The notes: generated by a model not told the origin, from the sequence alone. Positions 18,403 to 29,921 are shown, counted from the stretch's first letter. The stretch: DNA of 39,020 nt from Pantoea brenneri (GCA_002095305.1 MIEI01000044.1:1-39020); one strand, 5' to 3'. A program made the numbers and translations.

Positions 18403-19872
18403 TTACATCATCACCACGTCAAACTGCTCCTGGGTATAGAGCGCTTCAACGTGGACTTTGACCTGTTTGCCGACAAAGATTTCGACCTCTGCCAGCGCAT
18501 GAGACTCATCGGTTTTCAGCGCTTCGCCGACGGTCGGCGAGACGTAGACCAGGAAGCGGTCAGCATCATAGGCATGATGTACCCGCACAATCTCACGCAT
18601 GATTTCATAACAGACCGTTTCAACCGTCTTCAGCGTGCCGCGTCCTTTACACACCGGACAATCCTCACACAGCACGTGCTCAATACTTTCACGCGTCCGT
18701 TTGCGCGTCATCTCCACCAGGCCCAGCGCCGAGAAACCACTGATGCCGGTCTTCACCCGATCTTTGCTGAGGGCGGTCTCCAGCGAGTGCAGCACCCGAC
18801 GGCGATGCTCTTCGTTACTCATGTCGATGAAGTCGATAATGATGATGCCGCCAAGATTACGCAGTCGCAGCTGACGCGCTATCGCCTGAGTGGCTTCAAC
18901 ATTGGTATTAAAAATTGTCTCATCAAGATTGCGATGGCCGACAAAGGCACCGGTGTTGATGTCGATGGTGGTCATCGCTTCGGTTTGATCGATGATCAGG
19001 TATCCGCCAGACTTTAGTTCAACTTTGCGATCCAGCGAGCGCTGAATCTCATTTTCTACATCAAACAGATCGAATATCGGCTGTTTGCCATTGTAGAGCT
19101 CCAGCTTACCGGCCATTTCCGGAATATATTCACTGGTAAACTCCACCAGCATATCGCAGGTCAGACGCGAATCGACCCGGATGCGGTCCAGCGCTGCGCC
19201 GGCGAAATCGCGCAAAATACGCTGGGCTAAGGCCAGCTCACCGTAGAGCAGACAGCGGGTCTGGTTGCGCTTTTTGCGCTCGCTGACTTTGGTCCACAGA
19301 CGCTTGAGAAACGCCGCGTCCTGCGCCAGCTCCTCTTCGCCGATGCCTTCTGCGGCGGTGCGGATAATAAAACCGCCCAGATGATCGCAATAGTCGGCGA
19401 CCACCGCCTTAAGACGTTCGCGCTCTTTTTCACTGTCGATACGCTGAGAGACGCCCACGTGCGACGCGCCTGGCATAAACACCAGATAGCGCGACGGCAG
19501 TGTAATATCAGTGGTGAGGCGTGCACCTTTAGTGCCCAGCGGATCTTTCACCACCTGCACCACCAGATCCTGCCCCTGACGCACCAGCTCAGCGATATCG
19601 CGTACGATGAAGTTTTTCTTTTCATCACCCGCCACACATTCGGTGTGCGGCATGATGTCTGAGGCGTGCAAAAACGCGGCTTTATCCAGACCAATATCGA
19701 CGAACGCGGCCTGCATGCCCGGCAGCACCCGGCTCACCCGGCCTTTATAGATATTACCGACGATACCGCGTCGGGCTTCGCGCTCAATGTGGATTTCCTG
19801 CAGTATGCCACCATCAATATAGGCAACACGCGTTTCAGAAGGCGTGACGTTAACCAGTAATTCAGCCGTCAT
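18403..19872 (-). CDS. rng: Ribonuclease G
   Basis: Endoribonuclease that matures the 5' end of 16S rRNA and helps decay some mRNAs; a shorter relative of the RNase E catalytic half. The 489 residues equal the E. coli length. An S1-type domain is near residues 36-120, the catalytic magnesium-binding D304 (TTIDINTG) and D347 (IIIDFIDM) are present, and the zinc-link cysteines C405 and C408 sit in CPVCKGRG. The start codon overlaps the end of yhdE/maf by 11 bases, with AAGGGG ahead of it, so the two are translationally coupled. Confidence 0.98.
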   Translation of the reverse strand: MTAELLVNVTPSETRVAYIDGGILQEIHIEREARRGIVGNIYKGRVSRVLPGMQAAFVDIGLDKAAFLHASDIMPHTECVAGDEKKNFIVRDIAELVRQGQDLVVQVVKDPLGTKGARLTTDITLPSRYLVFMPGASHVGVSQRIDSEKERERLKAVVADYCDHLGGFIIRTAAEGIGEEELAQDAAFLKRLWTKVSERKKRNQTRCLLYGELALAQRILRDFAGAALDRIRVDSRLTCDMLVEFTSEYIPEMAGKLELYNGKQPIFDLFDVENEIQRSLDRKVELKSGGYLIIDQTEAMTTIDINTGAFVGHRNLDETIFNTNVEATQAIARQLRLRNLGGIIIIDFIDMSNEEHRRRVLHSLETALSKDRVKTGISGFSALGLVEMTRKRTRESIEHVLCEDCPVCKGRGTLKTVETVCYEIMREIVRVHHAYDADRFLVYVSPTVGEALKTDESHALAEVEIFVGKQVKVHVEALYTQEQFDVVMM

Positions 19873-20455
19873 GTTGACCCCTTACGGCACGCAGTGACTG
19901 AAAATGGCTGAGCAACTCTTCGGTCTCAACCAAAGGCAGTCCAACCACCGCGTGGTAGCTCCCATTAATTTTGCGGACAAAGTTCCCGCCCCTGCCCTGA
20001 ATGCCGTATGCGCCGGCTTTATCCATCGGCTCACCGGTTGCAATATAGTCGGTGATATCGGAGGCGGTTAAGGTGCGAAATGTCACATCGGTGGTAACCA
20101 CGCAATCCAGCGCCTGATGACGATCGGCCAGTGCCACTGCGGTCATCACCTGATGAGTCTGCCCGGAGAGCTTATGCAGCATTTCGGCCGCATGGACCGC
20201 ATCGTGCGGCTTTTCCAGTACTTCACCGTTCAGCACGACGATCGTATCGGCACCCAGCACCGGCAGATCCTGCGCGGCCAGCCGGACGCCCGCCTGCGCT
20301 TTGTCATTGGCCAGGCGACGAACATAGTGTTCAGCCACTTCATTTGGCTGCCGCTGTTCTTCAACGTCAGTCACGATGCGCTCGAAGGTCAGGCCAAGCT
20401 GCGTTAACAGCTCACGCCGACGCGGTGAACCGGAAGCAAGATAAAGGGTTACCAT
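19862..20455 (-). CDS. yhdE: Maf-family nucleotide pyrophosphatase YhdE (dTTP/UTP)
   Basis: House-cleaning nucleoside triphosphate pyrophosphatase acting on dTTP and UTP in E. coli. 197 residues when started at ATG 20453-20455, matching the E. coli length; this start has AAGGAAA upstream. A longer in-frame start at 20515 lies inside the mreD end and is not supported. The Maf signature [10 protein letters not shown] is at residues 7-16, followed by [15 protein letters not shown] and KAGAYGIQG motifs. It sits eight bases downstream of mreD. Confidence 0.95.
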   Translation of the reverse strand: MVTLYLASGSPRRRELLTQLGLTFERIVTDVEEQRQPNEVAEHYVRRLANDKAQAGVRLAAQDLPVLGADTIVVLNGEVLEKPHDAVHAAEMLHKLSGQTHQVMTAVALADRHQALDCVVTTDVTFRTLTASDITDYIATGEPMDKAGAYGIQGRGGNFVRKINGSYHAVVGLPLVETEELLSHFQSLRAVRGQHDG

Positions 20456-20463
20456 AAATTTCC

Positions 20464-20952
20464 TTATTGAACAGCAAACTGACGACGAATCTTTCTCATG
20501 AGTAAGAATAGCCATGGCCAGAGGATACCGTCGACGACACTGCTCCAGAAAATTTCAGGTCGGAATGAAACGTTGATAACCAGGAATTCCGCCCAGAAGA
20601 CAATCACATCCATAGCCAGAGACAGCACCATAACCATTAACGCTTGCTGCCACAACGCTAAGTTGCGGAATAACTGGAACTTAAAGGCGATCAGGTAGGC
20701 GATGATGCTGAGCGCCAGCGCACGCACTCCGAGGGTGGAGCCGGCGATCAGATCCATAATGGCGCCCATCAGGAAGCCGCTGCCGACGTTTACCCGATGC
20801 GGCAGGGCGAGCACCCAATAGATGAGGATCAGTAATAACCATGAGGGCCGGAACATATAAATCTGATCCGGCCACGGCATGATTTGCAGGACCAGCGCAA
20901 CCAGGAAAGAGAGCCAGATGACCCAACGTCCCTGGCTGCGATATCGACTCAA
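20464..20952 (-). CDS. mreD: Rod-shape protein MreD
   Basis: Polytopic inner-membrane protein of the elongasome, working with MreB, MreC, RodA and PBP2. Started at TTG (20950-20952), which has GGAGG five bases ahead, it has 162 residues, exactly the E. coli length, and begins [16 protein letters not shown]. The open frame extends upstream to an ATG at 20994, but that extension lies over the mreC 3' end and does not match the family. About five to six membrane segments are visible. Its first 272 bases are also covered by the extended mreC frame (see mreC). Confidence 0.95.
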   Translation of the reverse strand: MSRYRSQGRWVIWLSFLVALVLQIMPWPDQIYMFRPSWLLLILIYWVLALPHRVNVGSGFLMGAIMDLIAGSTLGVRALALSIIAYLIAFKFQLFRNLALWQQALMVMVLSLAMDVIVFWAEFLVINVSFRPEIFWSSVVDGILWPWLFLLMRKIRRQFAVQ

Positions 20953-21970
20953 GCTGACCTCCGCGTGAACGCGAAGTACTGCCCTGTCCGGCACTGCTGC
21001 CGTTCGCCGGTGCCGGCGGACCCATCTGGGCGGCTGGCGCTGGCGGTCCCATTTCTCCAGCTGGCGGCAGAACCTGCGGCATCATTTGCATCAGTCGTTC
21101 GTTGGCGACGCGATGCACTTCATCCTGCGGCAGCGGCATATCGCCATTGCGGTCGGCGCCCCACAGCAGCAGCAGATAGCGCAGACGCTGCAGGCCGGCG
21201 GTCGGATGTGCCTGAATCACGGTATAAGCGCGTTGGGTATCGACTTTAACCGAGGAAACCACACCCACCGGATAACCTTCCGGGAAGCGGCCGCCAATAC
21301 CGGAAGTCACCAGCACGTCACCGACCCGGATATCAGTATTACCCGGCAGATGCTCAAGCTGGAGATCTTCGGTACAGCCATTACCGGCGGCAATGACGCG
21401 AATGTCATTACGCAATACCTGGATCGGCAGCGCGTGCGATGCATCGCAAATCAGCAATACGCGGCTGGTCAGTTGACTGACCGCAATCACCTGTCCGACC
21501 ACCCCTTTATCACTGATGACCGGCTGACCTTCATAGACACCGTTAACGCTGCCTTTGTCGATCACCACCTGGTCGGTATAAGGGTCAGTGCCGGTCGAGA
21601 TGACCTGCGTTACCATCTTTTGCTCATCCTGACGCAGCGGTGAACCCAGCAGTTCACGCAGGCGTGCGTTTTCCTGCTTGTATTGCCCCAGCATTAGCAG
21701 GTTACTGTTTTTCAGGAAGAGCTCGCGACGTAAGGCTTTGTTTTCCTGCTCAAGCTGCTGACGTGACGCCAGCGACTCCGACACGCCATCCAGAATCTGG
21801 CGCGGCCCATTGGCCAGGAAGTAAAACGGACTGACCGACGTATCCAGATAGTTGCGTATTTGGGTAAAAGAACCCACACGGCTGTCAGCAATGATAATGG
21901 CAATCGCCACGATGACGGCCAGGAAAAGACGCAACTGCAGGGATGGTCCCCTGCTAAAAATCGGCTTCAT
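20681..21970 (-). CDS. mreC: Rod-shape protein MreC with an anomalous 3' extension over mreD
   Basis: Periplasmic scaffold of the elongasome, with one membrane anchor (about residues 15-36), a coiled coil (about 65-115) and the beta-rich MreC domain (about 120-275). The chosen start [15 protein letters not shown] matches E. coli exactly; an upstream in-frame ATG at 22072 is not supported. The family-like part ends with GGQ at base 20954 (339 residues), where E. coli has its stop codon. Here no stop follows: the frame runs 90 residues further, out of frame through mreD, to 20681. Adding one C (CAGCTTGAG to CAGCCTTGAG) would give Q-P-stop, with TGA overlapping the mreD TTG. It is either a one-base sequence error or mutation, or a real tail. 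Confidence 0.85.
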   Translation of the reverse strand: MKPIFSRGPSLQLRLFLAVIVAIAIIIADSRVGSFTQIRNYLDTSVSPFYFLANGPRQILDGVSESLASRQQLEQENKALRRELFLKNSNLLMLGQYKQENARLRELLGSPLRQDEQKMVTQVISTGTDPYTDQVVIDKGSVNGVYEGQPVISDKGVVGQVIAVSQLTSRVLLICDASHALPIQVLRNDIRVIAAGNGCTEDLQLEHLPGNTDIRVGDVLVTSGIGGRFPEGYPVGVVSSVKVDTQRAYTVIQAHPTAGLQRLRYLLLLWGADRNGDMPLPQDEVHRVANERLMQMMPQVLPPAGEMGPPAPAAQMGPPAPANGSSAGQGSTSRSRGGQLESISQPGTLGHLALFPGCAGPANHAVAGSDLYVPALMVITDPHLLGARPAASGKRRQRLPDGRHYGSDRRLHPRSACAGAQHHRLPDRL

Positions 21971-22045
21971 ATAATCTGCGTGATCCTCGACGACAGGTAA
22001 GGAAACCCGGTATGACACCGCGCTTCCCTGAGCTGGACGCATTGC

Positions 22046-22066
22046 ACCGGCGCATAGTGCGCCGGT
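22046..22066 (-). other. Strong hairpin between mreB and mreC
   Basis: ACCGGCGCA / TGCGCCGGT, a 9-bp perfect stem with a 3-base loop, sits in the 148-base gap between mreB and mreC. No T run follows on the minus strand. It may be an attenuator or an mRNA-processing structure that lets mreB be made in excess of mreC and mreD; this is inference. Confidence 0.5.
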
Positions 22067-22118
22067 TGACACGCGACTCCCTGCGCATCGTCATGACGTT
22101 CTCAGCCGGTTGAGGCAA

Positions 22119-23207
<1,089 letters not shown>

Positions 23208-23209
23208 TT

Positions 23210-23238
23210 ACTTTACCAACCACACGAAGCTGCCACAA
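23210..23238 (-). promoter_or_regulatory. Candidate mreB promoter
   Basis: On the minus strand TTGTGG (23233-23238) and TAAAGT (23210-23215) are 17 bases apart and about 50 bases before the mreB start. Pattern match only. The rest of the 310-base csrD-mreB gap holds an inverted repeat GGCGATAA...TTATCGCC (23322-23357) and no visible gene. Confidence 0.4.
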
Positions 23239-23472
23239 GGCGCAAAAACGTTCTGCTTCGGTGAAAAAAGACGCCAAATTGCGTTTAAGTCATCGGAACC
23301 GGCCATCATTGACAGCGGAATGGCGATAAGACGCCATCGGTGCCGGTTTTTATCGCCTTTCAGGCCTGGGTTTCCGACATAAAATCTAACATTTCCGGCA
23401 GCCAGTTTTGCGACCCGACCCGGACTCAAGGCTAAAAAAAGCCTGCGTCACCGTCAAAAAGGGCGCAATCCA

Positions 23473-25421
23473 CTAAATACGGTAACGTTGAGAATACTTT
23501 TTCACATTACTGTTTACCGGCTGCGAAGGGGCAAAGAAGTCACCCTGTCCACCTGCCACTCCTAACGCCACCAGCGTTTGCCACTCCGCTTTAGTGCGGA
23601 CGCCGGCAGCAAACACCTGGGTATTGGTCGATTTACACACTTCCAGCAGGCTCTGTACAAACAGCTGATTTTCAGTGCGACGCTCAATATTGCGTACCAG
23701 ACCGGCATCAAGTTTGATCAGTTCCACCGGCAGCTGGCGAATGTAGGCACTGCTGACCACGGTTAAACCGGCCTGATTAACCGCGACACGACAGCCAAAT
23801 GCCTTAAGGGCGCGGAACACCGGCGTTAAACGGCTGATGTGTTGACAGACATCTGCCTCGGCAAGTTCAAATAAAAATCGCTTTCTTTGTCCTTTGGGGC
23901 ATTGCAGCAACATATTCTGCAACCAGAGCACGAAAGATCGGTGCAGCAGCGAGTCGATAGTGACCGGTATCACCAGCGTCTCTTCCGGCCAGAGTTCAGA
24001 TAAGGCGGCAATGCGGGTGACCAGCTGGCGATCCCAGCTATCGGCCATGCCGAGCTGCTGGACCAGCGGCATATATTCTGCTGCCAAAACCTCTTTATCA
24101 CCATCAAAGATACGAGTCAGCATCACGCGATGCTGCACCTTGCCTTCAATATTGACGGCTGGTTTCTGGTACAGGCGCGGACCACCGCGACTGAGGGTGT
24201 TTTCCAGCAGGGTACGCCAGCGCACACTTCCACGTCCGGCATCCTGAGGATTACCGGCTCCGTTGGTCCAGTTGTTGCCCCCTAACAGCGCCGCGCGTCG
24301 GGTCGCCATTTCGACATTTTCCATCACCTGCGGCACCGTCTGCCCGCTGTGCCAGGCGCTGATACCAATGTGAATAAGATCATCGCGATTGACCATTCGC
24401 ATCGGCGGCAGCGAATCGACGGCGTTGATCAGCTGATCGGCGATGCTGTTGGCCTCTTTCAGGCTGCGATGCGGCAGTAGCACCGCAAAATCACTGCGGA
24501 AATAGCGTGCCAGCAGAGCACCGGGATAACGCAGCACAAAGGTGGAGAGCATGTTGACGATGTTAAACAGATACTCATCGATCAACCCTGGCTCCAGCGT
24601 TTCGCTCAACGTGTCCAGATCCGGCAGCCGTACCATCATGACCACGCCATGGGTACCGACATCCTCCTGATCCTCCAGCAGCGTGGCGAGCTGACTGTCA
24701 AAGAACAGGCGATTATTCAGACCGGTACGGCCATCCTGAGCAGCAAAGGTGCGGATCAGCGTATCGATACGCAAACGCTGTTCACCCGCTTCCTGTAAAT
24801 CGGAGAGCAGTACATCCAGCGCGCGGCTCGCCTTGGGCGGCCACTCATCCAGATTACGTTTCGGTACTACCCCACGCTCACCGTCAATAATCGCCTCTGC
24901 GCGTATTTCCAGGTGCTCCATGCCGCGCCACTGGCGACGTAACCAGCGGTGCAGAATAAACAGCAGCAGGCTCATCACCAGCACCACCGTTGATACCGTG
25001 CCCATCGCATAGGTCCCGATAATGGAGCGCAGCCAGGTGCGGGCAGGATCGAGGGTGACCACCCGCACATGCACTCCGGCTGATGGATTAACGGCACATC
25101 AAACTGGACAAAGCGATTGGGCTGATGGTCGAGCATCAGGTTTTCGTGACGGGAGAGAGAGAAAAAGATGTGGTCGCCGCTGTAGAGTTGAATCTGCTCG
25201 GCGTTGATGATCGGCATTAATCGGGTAATCCAGCTGTGCAGTTGGTCGGGCGACTGGACAAGCAGCGCCTGATCCACTTCGGTTGCCAGCACCTGTGCGC
25301 GCTGTTCGACCCGCTGATGACTGAACCAGAAAACGCTAAAAGCACAGCCCACCAGCATTAATAACATTGCCAGTATGCTAAGAAAGGTAATAAACGCAGA
25401 TAGTTTTGTGGTTAATCGCAT
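23473..25421 (-). pseudogene. csrD: CsrD, degenerate GGDEF/EAL regulator, interrupted by a frameshift
   Basis: CsrD targets the CsrB/CsrC small RNAs for RNase E decay in E. coli. The gene reads MRLTTKLSAFITF... from 25421 to about 25078, then continues one frame over (HVRVVTLDPARTW...) to 23473. The two parts together make about 649 residues when one base is restored (646 in E. coli). The junction is GCCGGAGTG; GCCGGGAGTG would keep VPLIHQPGVHVRV in frame. Two membrane segments (about residues 7-32 and 130-155), a degenerate GGDEF domain (FRSDF in place of GGDEF) and a degenerate EAL domain are otherwise intact and well conserved. As written, translation stops at 24975 after 148 residues. It could be a sequencing error or a real lesion. 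Confidence 0.88.
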
Positions 25422-25564
25422 CCCTGTGCCTGTGTTACTGCGGTGATAACCGGATCACCCACCCTTGTACCGTCAGCCTGACGAAAACGCGAGCAAAATA
25501 GCATAATTTGCGTTTAGCGGCAGCGCCGTGACGACTGAAGCGGAAGTATATCGTCGGGAAAGGG

Positions 25565-25590
25565 GCGCTGGCGTTGATCCCAGCGCTTTT
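25565..25590 (+). terminator. Terminator-like hairpin in the csrD-msrP gap
   Basis: GCGCTGG / CCAGCGC (7-bp stem, 8-base loop) followed by TTTT points along the plus strand toward msrP. A second inverted repeat, GCAGCCAG / CTGGCTGC (25613-25620 and 25646-25653), lies between it and msrP. It could be an msrP leader attenuator or a relic of a lost plus-strand gene (E. coli has yhdH here). The remaining part of this 285-base gap shows no gene. Confidence 0.45.
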
Positions 25591-25706
25591 CGGTGCATTC
25601 TCATCGTCTCCGGCAGCCAGGAAATTTCACATTTTAACGGCGAAACTGGCTGCAATCAGTAATAGTCATCATGCTGGTCAATAAGACCACGGCTGGAGAG
25701 TGCACC

Positions 25707-26711
25707 ATGAAGCGCAACACTGATCTGACGGAAGCCGACGTAACGCCGGAAAACATTTTTAATATGAAGCGCCGCCAGGTGCTGAAAACGCTGGGACTGA
25801 GCGCGGCGGCGATCGGTCTGCCGGGCGTAGCCAATGCGGACATTCTCAGCTGGTTCAAGGGCAACGATCGCCCGCCCGCCCCCGCCGGTCGGGCGCTGGA
25901 CTTTAGCAAACCGCCACAGTATCAGGCCGACCTGACCTTAACGCCGGCAGAGAAGGTTTCTGGCTATAACAACTTTTATGAGTTTGGTCTGGATAAAGCC
26001 GATCCCGCGGCCAATGCCGGCACGCTGAAAACCGATGGGTGGAAACTGACGATTGATGGCGAAGTGGCGAAACCGATCACCCTGGACATGGATGACATTT
26101 TCAAACGCTTTGCCATGGAGCAGCGTATCTACCGCATGCGTTGTGTAGAGGCCTGGTCGATGGTGGTACCGTGGGTCGGCTTTGAACTGAATAAGCTGAT
26201 TTCTCTGGCCGAACCCACCAGCAAAGCGCGTTTCGTCGCCTTTCAGACGCTGTACGATCCTGAACAGATGCCGGGCCAGAAAGACCGTTTTATCGGTGGC
26301 GGGCTTAATTATCCCTATGTTGAAGGGCTACGGCTGGATGAAGCGATGCACCCTCTGACACTGCTGAGTACCGGCGTTTACGGTAAGGCGCTTCCGCCGC
26401 AGAACGGCGCGCCAATTCGCCTGACGGTGCCGTGGAAATATGGCTTTAAAGGAATTAAATCGATCGTCAAAATCACCCTGACCGGGAATCAGCCACCGAC
26501 CACCTGGAATCAGATTGCGGCAGATGAGTATGGCTTCTATGCCAACGTTAATCCGCACGTCAATCATCCGCGCTGGTCGCAGGCTACCGAGCGCTTTATT
26601 GGCCCCGGCGGCAGCCTGAAAGTGGAGCGTCAACCTACGCTGCTGTTTAACGGCTATGCAGAGCAGGTCGCTTCACTCTATCGCGGACTCGACCTGCGGG
26701 AGAATTACTGA
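25707..26711 (+). CDS. msrP: MsrP, periplasmic methionine-sulfoxide reductase catalytic subunit
   Basis: Molybdopterin enzyme (YedY) that repairs oxidised methionines in periplasmic proteins. 334 residues, the E. coli length, from ATG 25707 with GGAG upstream; an in-frame ATG at 25671 is less likely. A twin-arginine signal with [10 protein letters not shown] (R22-R23) ends near ANA (residues 42-44), so export is by the Tat pathway. The molybdenum ligand is C146 in [11 protein letters not shown]. It is followed directly by msrQ. In E. coli the pair sits elsewhere with the hprRS genes; here it precedes aroQ-accBC. Confidence 0.97.
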   Translation: MKRNTDLTEADVTPENIFNMKRRQVLKTLGLSAAAIGLPGVANADILSWFKGNDRPPAPAGRALDFSKPPQYQADLTLTPAEKVSGYNNFYEFGLDKADPAANAGTLKTDGWKLTIDGEVAKPITLDMDDIFKRFAMEQRIYRMRCVEAWSMVVPWVGFELNKLISLAEPTSKARFVAFQTLYDPEQMPGQKDRFIGGGLNYPYVEGLRLDEAMHPLTLLSTGVYGKALPPQNGAPIRLTVPWKYGFKGIKSIVKITLTGNQPPTTWNQIAADEYGFYANVNPHVNHPRWSQATERFIGPGGSLKVERQPTLLFNGYAEQVASLYRGLDLRENY

Positions 26712-27316
26712 GTGGTACGCCTGTCGTTAAAACAGATCACCTGGCTCAAGGTGATCCTGCATCTGGCGGCCCTGCTGCCGCTGGTTTATCTGATCCTGGC
26801 TGCCTGCAGGGCGGATTAAGTGCGGACCCGGCGAAAGATATTCAACATTTTACCGGGCGCATGGCGCTGAAACTGCTGCTGGGCACGCTGCTGGTGTCGC
26901 CTCTGGCGCGCTATGGCAAACAGCCGCTGTTGATCCGGACCCGCCGTCTGCTGGGTGTCTGGACCTTTGTCTGGGCCTCTCTTCATCTGCTGAGCTACTA
27001 CCTGCTGGAACTGGGTGCCGATAATCTGCGACTGCTCGGCAGTGAGTTAATTTCTCGTCCCTATCTGACACTGGGGATTATCAGCTGGCTGATACTGCTG
27101 GCCCTGACGCTGACCTCCTTCCAGCGGGCGCAGCGTAAGCTCGGCAAACGCTGGCAAACTCTGCATAACGCCGTCTATCTGGTGGCGATCCTGGTGCCGA
27201 TTCACTACATCTGGTCGGTCAAAACCTTGTCGCCCCAGCCACTTATCTATGCCGGACTGGCCGCCTTGTTGTTAGCGTGGCGTTACAAAAAGTTCCTCAA
27301 ATGGTGGCCTCGCTAG
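26712..27316 (+). pseudogene. msrQ: MsrQ, haem membrane subunit of MsrPQ, interrupted by a frameshift
   Basis: MsrQ passes quinol electrons to MsrP. A GTG start at 26712 directly abuts the msrP stop and reads [18 protein letters not shown]..., like E. coli MRLTAKQVTWLKVCLHL. This frame hits TAA at 26816-26818. The rest of the protein ([18 protein letters not shown], then [18 protein letters not shown] and onward) is in another frame and runs to 27316. Restoring one C (GCTGCCTGC to GCTGCCCTGC near 26804) joins the two into about 201 residues (211 in E. coli). About five to six membrane segments and conserved histidines remain. A truncated product might start at ATG 26861, but it would lack the first helix. 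Confidence 0.88.
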
Positions 27317-27407
27317 TCCTTCTGTGGTTGTTTTCCTCCCTGACTATCTGCTAAAAGATGTGGCCTTCGGATCACATCCGATCATCTTCGCAGATAAGAC
27401 CAGTATT

Positions 27408-27438
27408 TTGCTGCGAAATGACACGAAACGGATATAAT
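27408..27438 (+). promoter_or_regulatory. Candidate promoter for aroQ-accBC
   Basis: A perfect TATAAT -10 (27433-27438) lies about 110 bases before aroQ, with a weak TTGCTG -35 (27408-27413) at a long 19-base spacing. It falls in the 232-base msrQ-aroQ gap and could drive aroQ and the downstream acc genes. Confidence 0.5.
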
Positions 27439-27548
27439 GCCCGGCTTTATTGCAAAGCGGGTCTTGTTTTTCATCGTGAAAGGTGACAAATGGAGATTGG
27501 CAAGGTATTTTACGCGATGCCTCAATGATTGCGGGAGATGGCAGCAAG

Positions 27549-28001
27549 ATGGCGCATAAATTACATATTCTGCTTTTAAACGGACCCAACCTGAATTTGC
27601 TGGGAAGCCGTGAACCTGACAAGTATGGTCACACCACGCTGCAGCAGATTGTGGATGATCTTACACGTCAGGCAGACCAACTGAATGTGGAGTTAAGCCA
27701 CTTGCAATCCAACGCTGAGTTTCAGCTGATTGATCGCATTCATGAGGCCAAAGGCAATGTGGATTACATCATTATCAATCCTGCCGCGTTTACCCATACC
27801 AGCGTCGCGCTGCGTGATGCCCTGTTAGCGGTTTCGATTCCGTTTATTGAGGTTCATCTCTCAAATGTGCATGCACGCGAGCCCTTCCGCCATCACTCCT
27901 ATCTTTCTGATGTATCTGCTGGCGTCATCTGTGGGCTTGGCGCTGACGGCTACACATGGGCTTTACAAACGGCAGTAAAACGCCTGTCTCAAACTAATTA
28001 A
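27549..28001 (+). CDS. aroQ: Type II 3-dehydroquinate dehydratase AroQ
   Basis: Dehydrates 3-dehydroquinate to 3-dehydroshikimate in the shikimate pathway. 150 residues, usual for the small dodecameric type II enzyme. Active-site features are [10 protein letters not shown] (residues 9-18), R21 and the catalytic Y26 in [22 protein letters not shown], and [17 protein letters not shown]. The start ATG 27549 gives the family N-terminus; an in-frame ATG at 27483 adds an unrelated 22 residues. It is 25 bases upstream of accB, so they are likely co-transcribed. E. coli K-12 lacks this gene and uses the unrelated type I AroD. Confidence 0.96.
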   Translation: MAHKLHILLLNGPNLNLLGSREPDKYGHTTLQQIVDDLTRQADQLNVELSHLQSNAEFQLIDRIHEAKGNVDYIIINPAAFTHTSVALRDALLAVSIPFIEVHLSNVHAREPFRHHSYLSDVSAGVICGLGADGYTWALQTAVKRLSQTN

Positions 28002-28026
28002 TCAAACTGAGTACGGAACCCCACTC

Positions 28027-28488
28027 ATGGATATTCGTAAAATTAAAAAACTGATCGAACTGGTTGAAGAATCTGGCATCTCCGAGCTGGAAATCTCCGA
28101 GGGCGAAGAGTCCGTTCGTATCAGCCGTGCACCTGCAAATGTTGGTTATCCGATGATGCAGCAGGCGTATGCTGCGCCGGTACAGCAACCTGCCCTGGCG
28201 ACTGCCGTGGCACCGGTGGCTGCCATCGCAGAAGCAGCGCCCGCGGAAATCAGCGGCCACATCGTGCGTTCGCCGATGGTCGGGACTTTCTATCGCACCC
28301 CAAGCCCGGACGCAAAAGCCTTCATCGAAGTGGGTCAGAAAGTTAACGCCGGCGATACTCTGTGCATCGTCGAAGCCATGAAGATGATGAACCAGATCGA
28401 AGCCGACAAATCTGGTGTGGTGAAAGCCATTCTGGTCGAGAGCGGTCAGCCGGTCGAGTTTGACGAGCCACTGGTTGTCATCGAATAA
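28027..28488 (+). CDS. accB: Biotin carboxyl carrier protein of acetyl-CoA carboxylase
   Basis: Carries the biotin that is carboxylated by AccC and then donates CO2 to acetyl-CoA, the first step of fatty-acid synthesis. 153 residues (156 in E. coli). The N-terminal dimer/autoregulatory part begins [18 protein letters not shown]. An Ala/Pro-rich linker (about 45-75) precedes the biotinyl domain, with the biotinylated K119 in EAMKMMNQI. In E. coli AccB represses its own operon; the same N-terminal region is conserved here. Eleven bases separate it from accC. Confidence 0.98.
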   Translation: MDIRKIKKLIELVEESGISELEISEGEESVRISRAPANVGYPMMQQAYAAPVQQPALATAVAPVAAIAEAAPAEISGHIVRSPMVGTFYRTPSPDAKAFIEVGQKVNAGDTLCIVEAMKMMNQIEADKSGVVKAILVESGQPVEFDEPLVVIE

Positions 28489-28499
28489 CGGGGCGGACC

Positions 28500-29849
28500 A
28501 TGCTGGATAAAATTGTTATTGCTAACCGCGGTGAGATCGCGCTGCGCATTCTGCGTGCCTGTAAAGAACTGGGCATCAAGACTGTGGCGGTACACTCAAG
28601 CGCGGACCGTGACCTGAAGCACGTGCTGCTGGCGGACGAAACCGTCTGCATCGGCCCGGCGCAGTCAGTCAAAAGTTACCTCAACATCCCGGCGCTGATC
28701 TCCGCAGCGGAAATCACCGGCGCGGTGGCGATTCACCCTGGCTACGGCTTCCTGTCTGAGAATGCCGATTTTGCCGAGCAGGTTGAGCGCTCTGGCTTTA
28801 TCTTTATTGGCCCGAAAGCTGATACCATTCGCCTGATGGGCGATAAAGTGTCCGCAATTAATGCGATGAAGAAAGCCGGTGTGCCAACCGTTCCTGGTTC
28901 CGACGGCTCGCTGACCGATGACATGGAAAAGAACCGTGCCTTCGCTAAGCGCATCGGTTATCCGGTGATCATCAAAGCCTCCGGCGGCGGCGGCGGTCGC
29001 GGTATGCGCGTGGTGCGCAGCGACAAAGATCTGGAACAATCCATCAACATGACGAAAGCGGAAGCCAAAGCGGCTTTCAACAACGACATGGTTTATATGG
29101 AGAAGTATCTGGAGAATCCTCGTCACATCGAGATTCAGGTACTGGCCGACGGTCAGGGCAACGCCATCTATCTGGGCGAACGCGACTGCTCAATGCAGCG
29201 TCGTCACCAGAAAGTGGTGGAAGAAGCGCCAGCGCCAGGCATCACGCCGGAACTGCGTAGCTTCATCGGCGATCGCTGTGCTAAAGCCTGTATTGAGATT
29301 GGCTACCGCGGTGCAGGTACTTTCGAGTTCCTGTATGAAAACGGCGAGTTCTACTTCATTGAGATGAACACCCGTATTCAGGTAGAGCATCCGGTGACCG
29401 AGATGATTACCGGCGTCGACCTGATCAAAGAGCAGTTGCGTATCGCTGCCGGTCAGCCGCTGTCGATCAAACAGGAAGATGTGATTATTCGCGGACATGC
29501 GGTTGAATGCCGTATCAATGCTGAAGATCCGGTCTCTTTCCTGCCAAGTCCGGGCAAAATCACCCGTTTCCACGCGCCAGGCGGTTTTGGCGTGCGCTGG
29601 GAGTCGCATATTTACTCCGGTTACAGCGTGCCGCCTTACTACGATTCCATGATCGGCAAGCTGATCACCTACGGCGAAACCCGTGAAGTGGCGATTGCCC
29701 GCATGAAGAATGCACTGGCGGAACTGATCATCGACGGTATCAAGACCAACATTGAACTACAGATGAAGATCATGTCCGACGAAAACTTCCAGCACGGTGG
29801 AACCAATATCCACTATCTGGAGAAAAAACTCGGCTTGCACGAGAAGTAA
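28500..29849 (+). CDS. accC: Biotin carboxylase subunit of acetyl-CoA carboxylase
   Basis: ATP-grasp enzyme that carboxylates AccB-bound biotin with bicarbonate. The 449 residues equal the E. coli length. Visible parts are the N-terminal [20 protein letters not shown], the glycine-rich ATP lid [14 protein letters not shown] (starting at K159), the metal/substrate site [14 protein letters not shown] (about 289-302) and the C-terminal SYDSM-type [10 protein letters not shown] segment. A terminator follows. Confidence 0.99.
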   Translation: MLDKIVIANRGEIALRILRACKELGIKTVAVHSSADRDLKHVLLADETVCIGPAQSVKSYLNIPALISAAEITGAVAIHPGYGFLSENADFAEQVERSGFIFIGPKADTIRLMGDKVSAINAMKKAGVPTVPGSDGSLTDDMEKNRAFAKRIGYPVIIKASGGGGGRGMRVVRSDKDLEQSINMTKAEAKAAFNNDMVYMEKYLENPRHIEIQVLADGQGNAIYLGERDCSMQRRHQKVVEEAPAPGITPELRSFIGDRCAKACIEIGYRGAGTFEFLYENGEFYFIEMNTRIQVEHPVTEMITGVDLIKEQLRIAAGQPLSIKQEDVIIRGHAVECRINAEDPVSFLPSPGKITRFHAPGGFGVRWESHIYSGYSVPPYYDSMIGKLITYGETREVAIARMKNALAELIIDGIKTNIELQMKIMSDENFQHGGTNIHYLEKKLGLHEK

Positions 29850-29870
29850 TCGCAACGCTGAGATAGTCTG

Positions 29871-29897
29871 AGGCCGGTTAACCCGGCCTTTTTCTTT
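29871..29897 (+). terminator. Rho-independent terminator after accC
   Basis: AGGCCGG / CCGGCCT, a 7-bp stem with loop TTAAC, followed by TTTTCTTTT. Confidence 0.85.
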
Positions 29898-29921
29898 TGC
29901 CGCTGGCGTTAAGGTTGAAAC

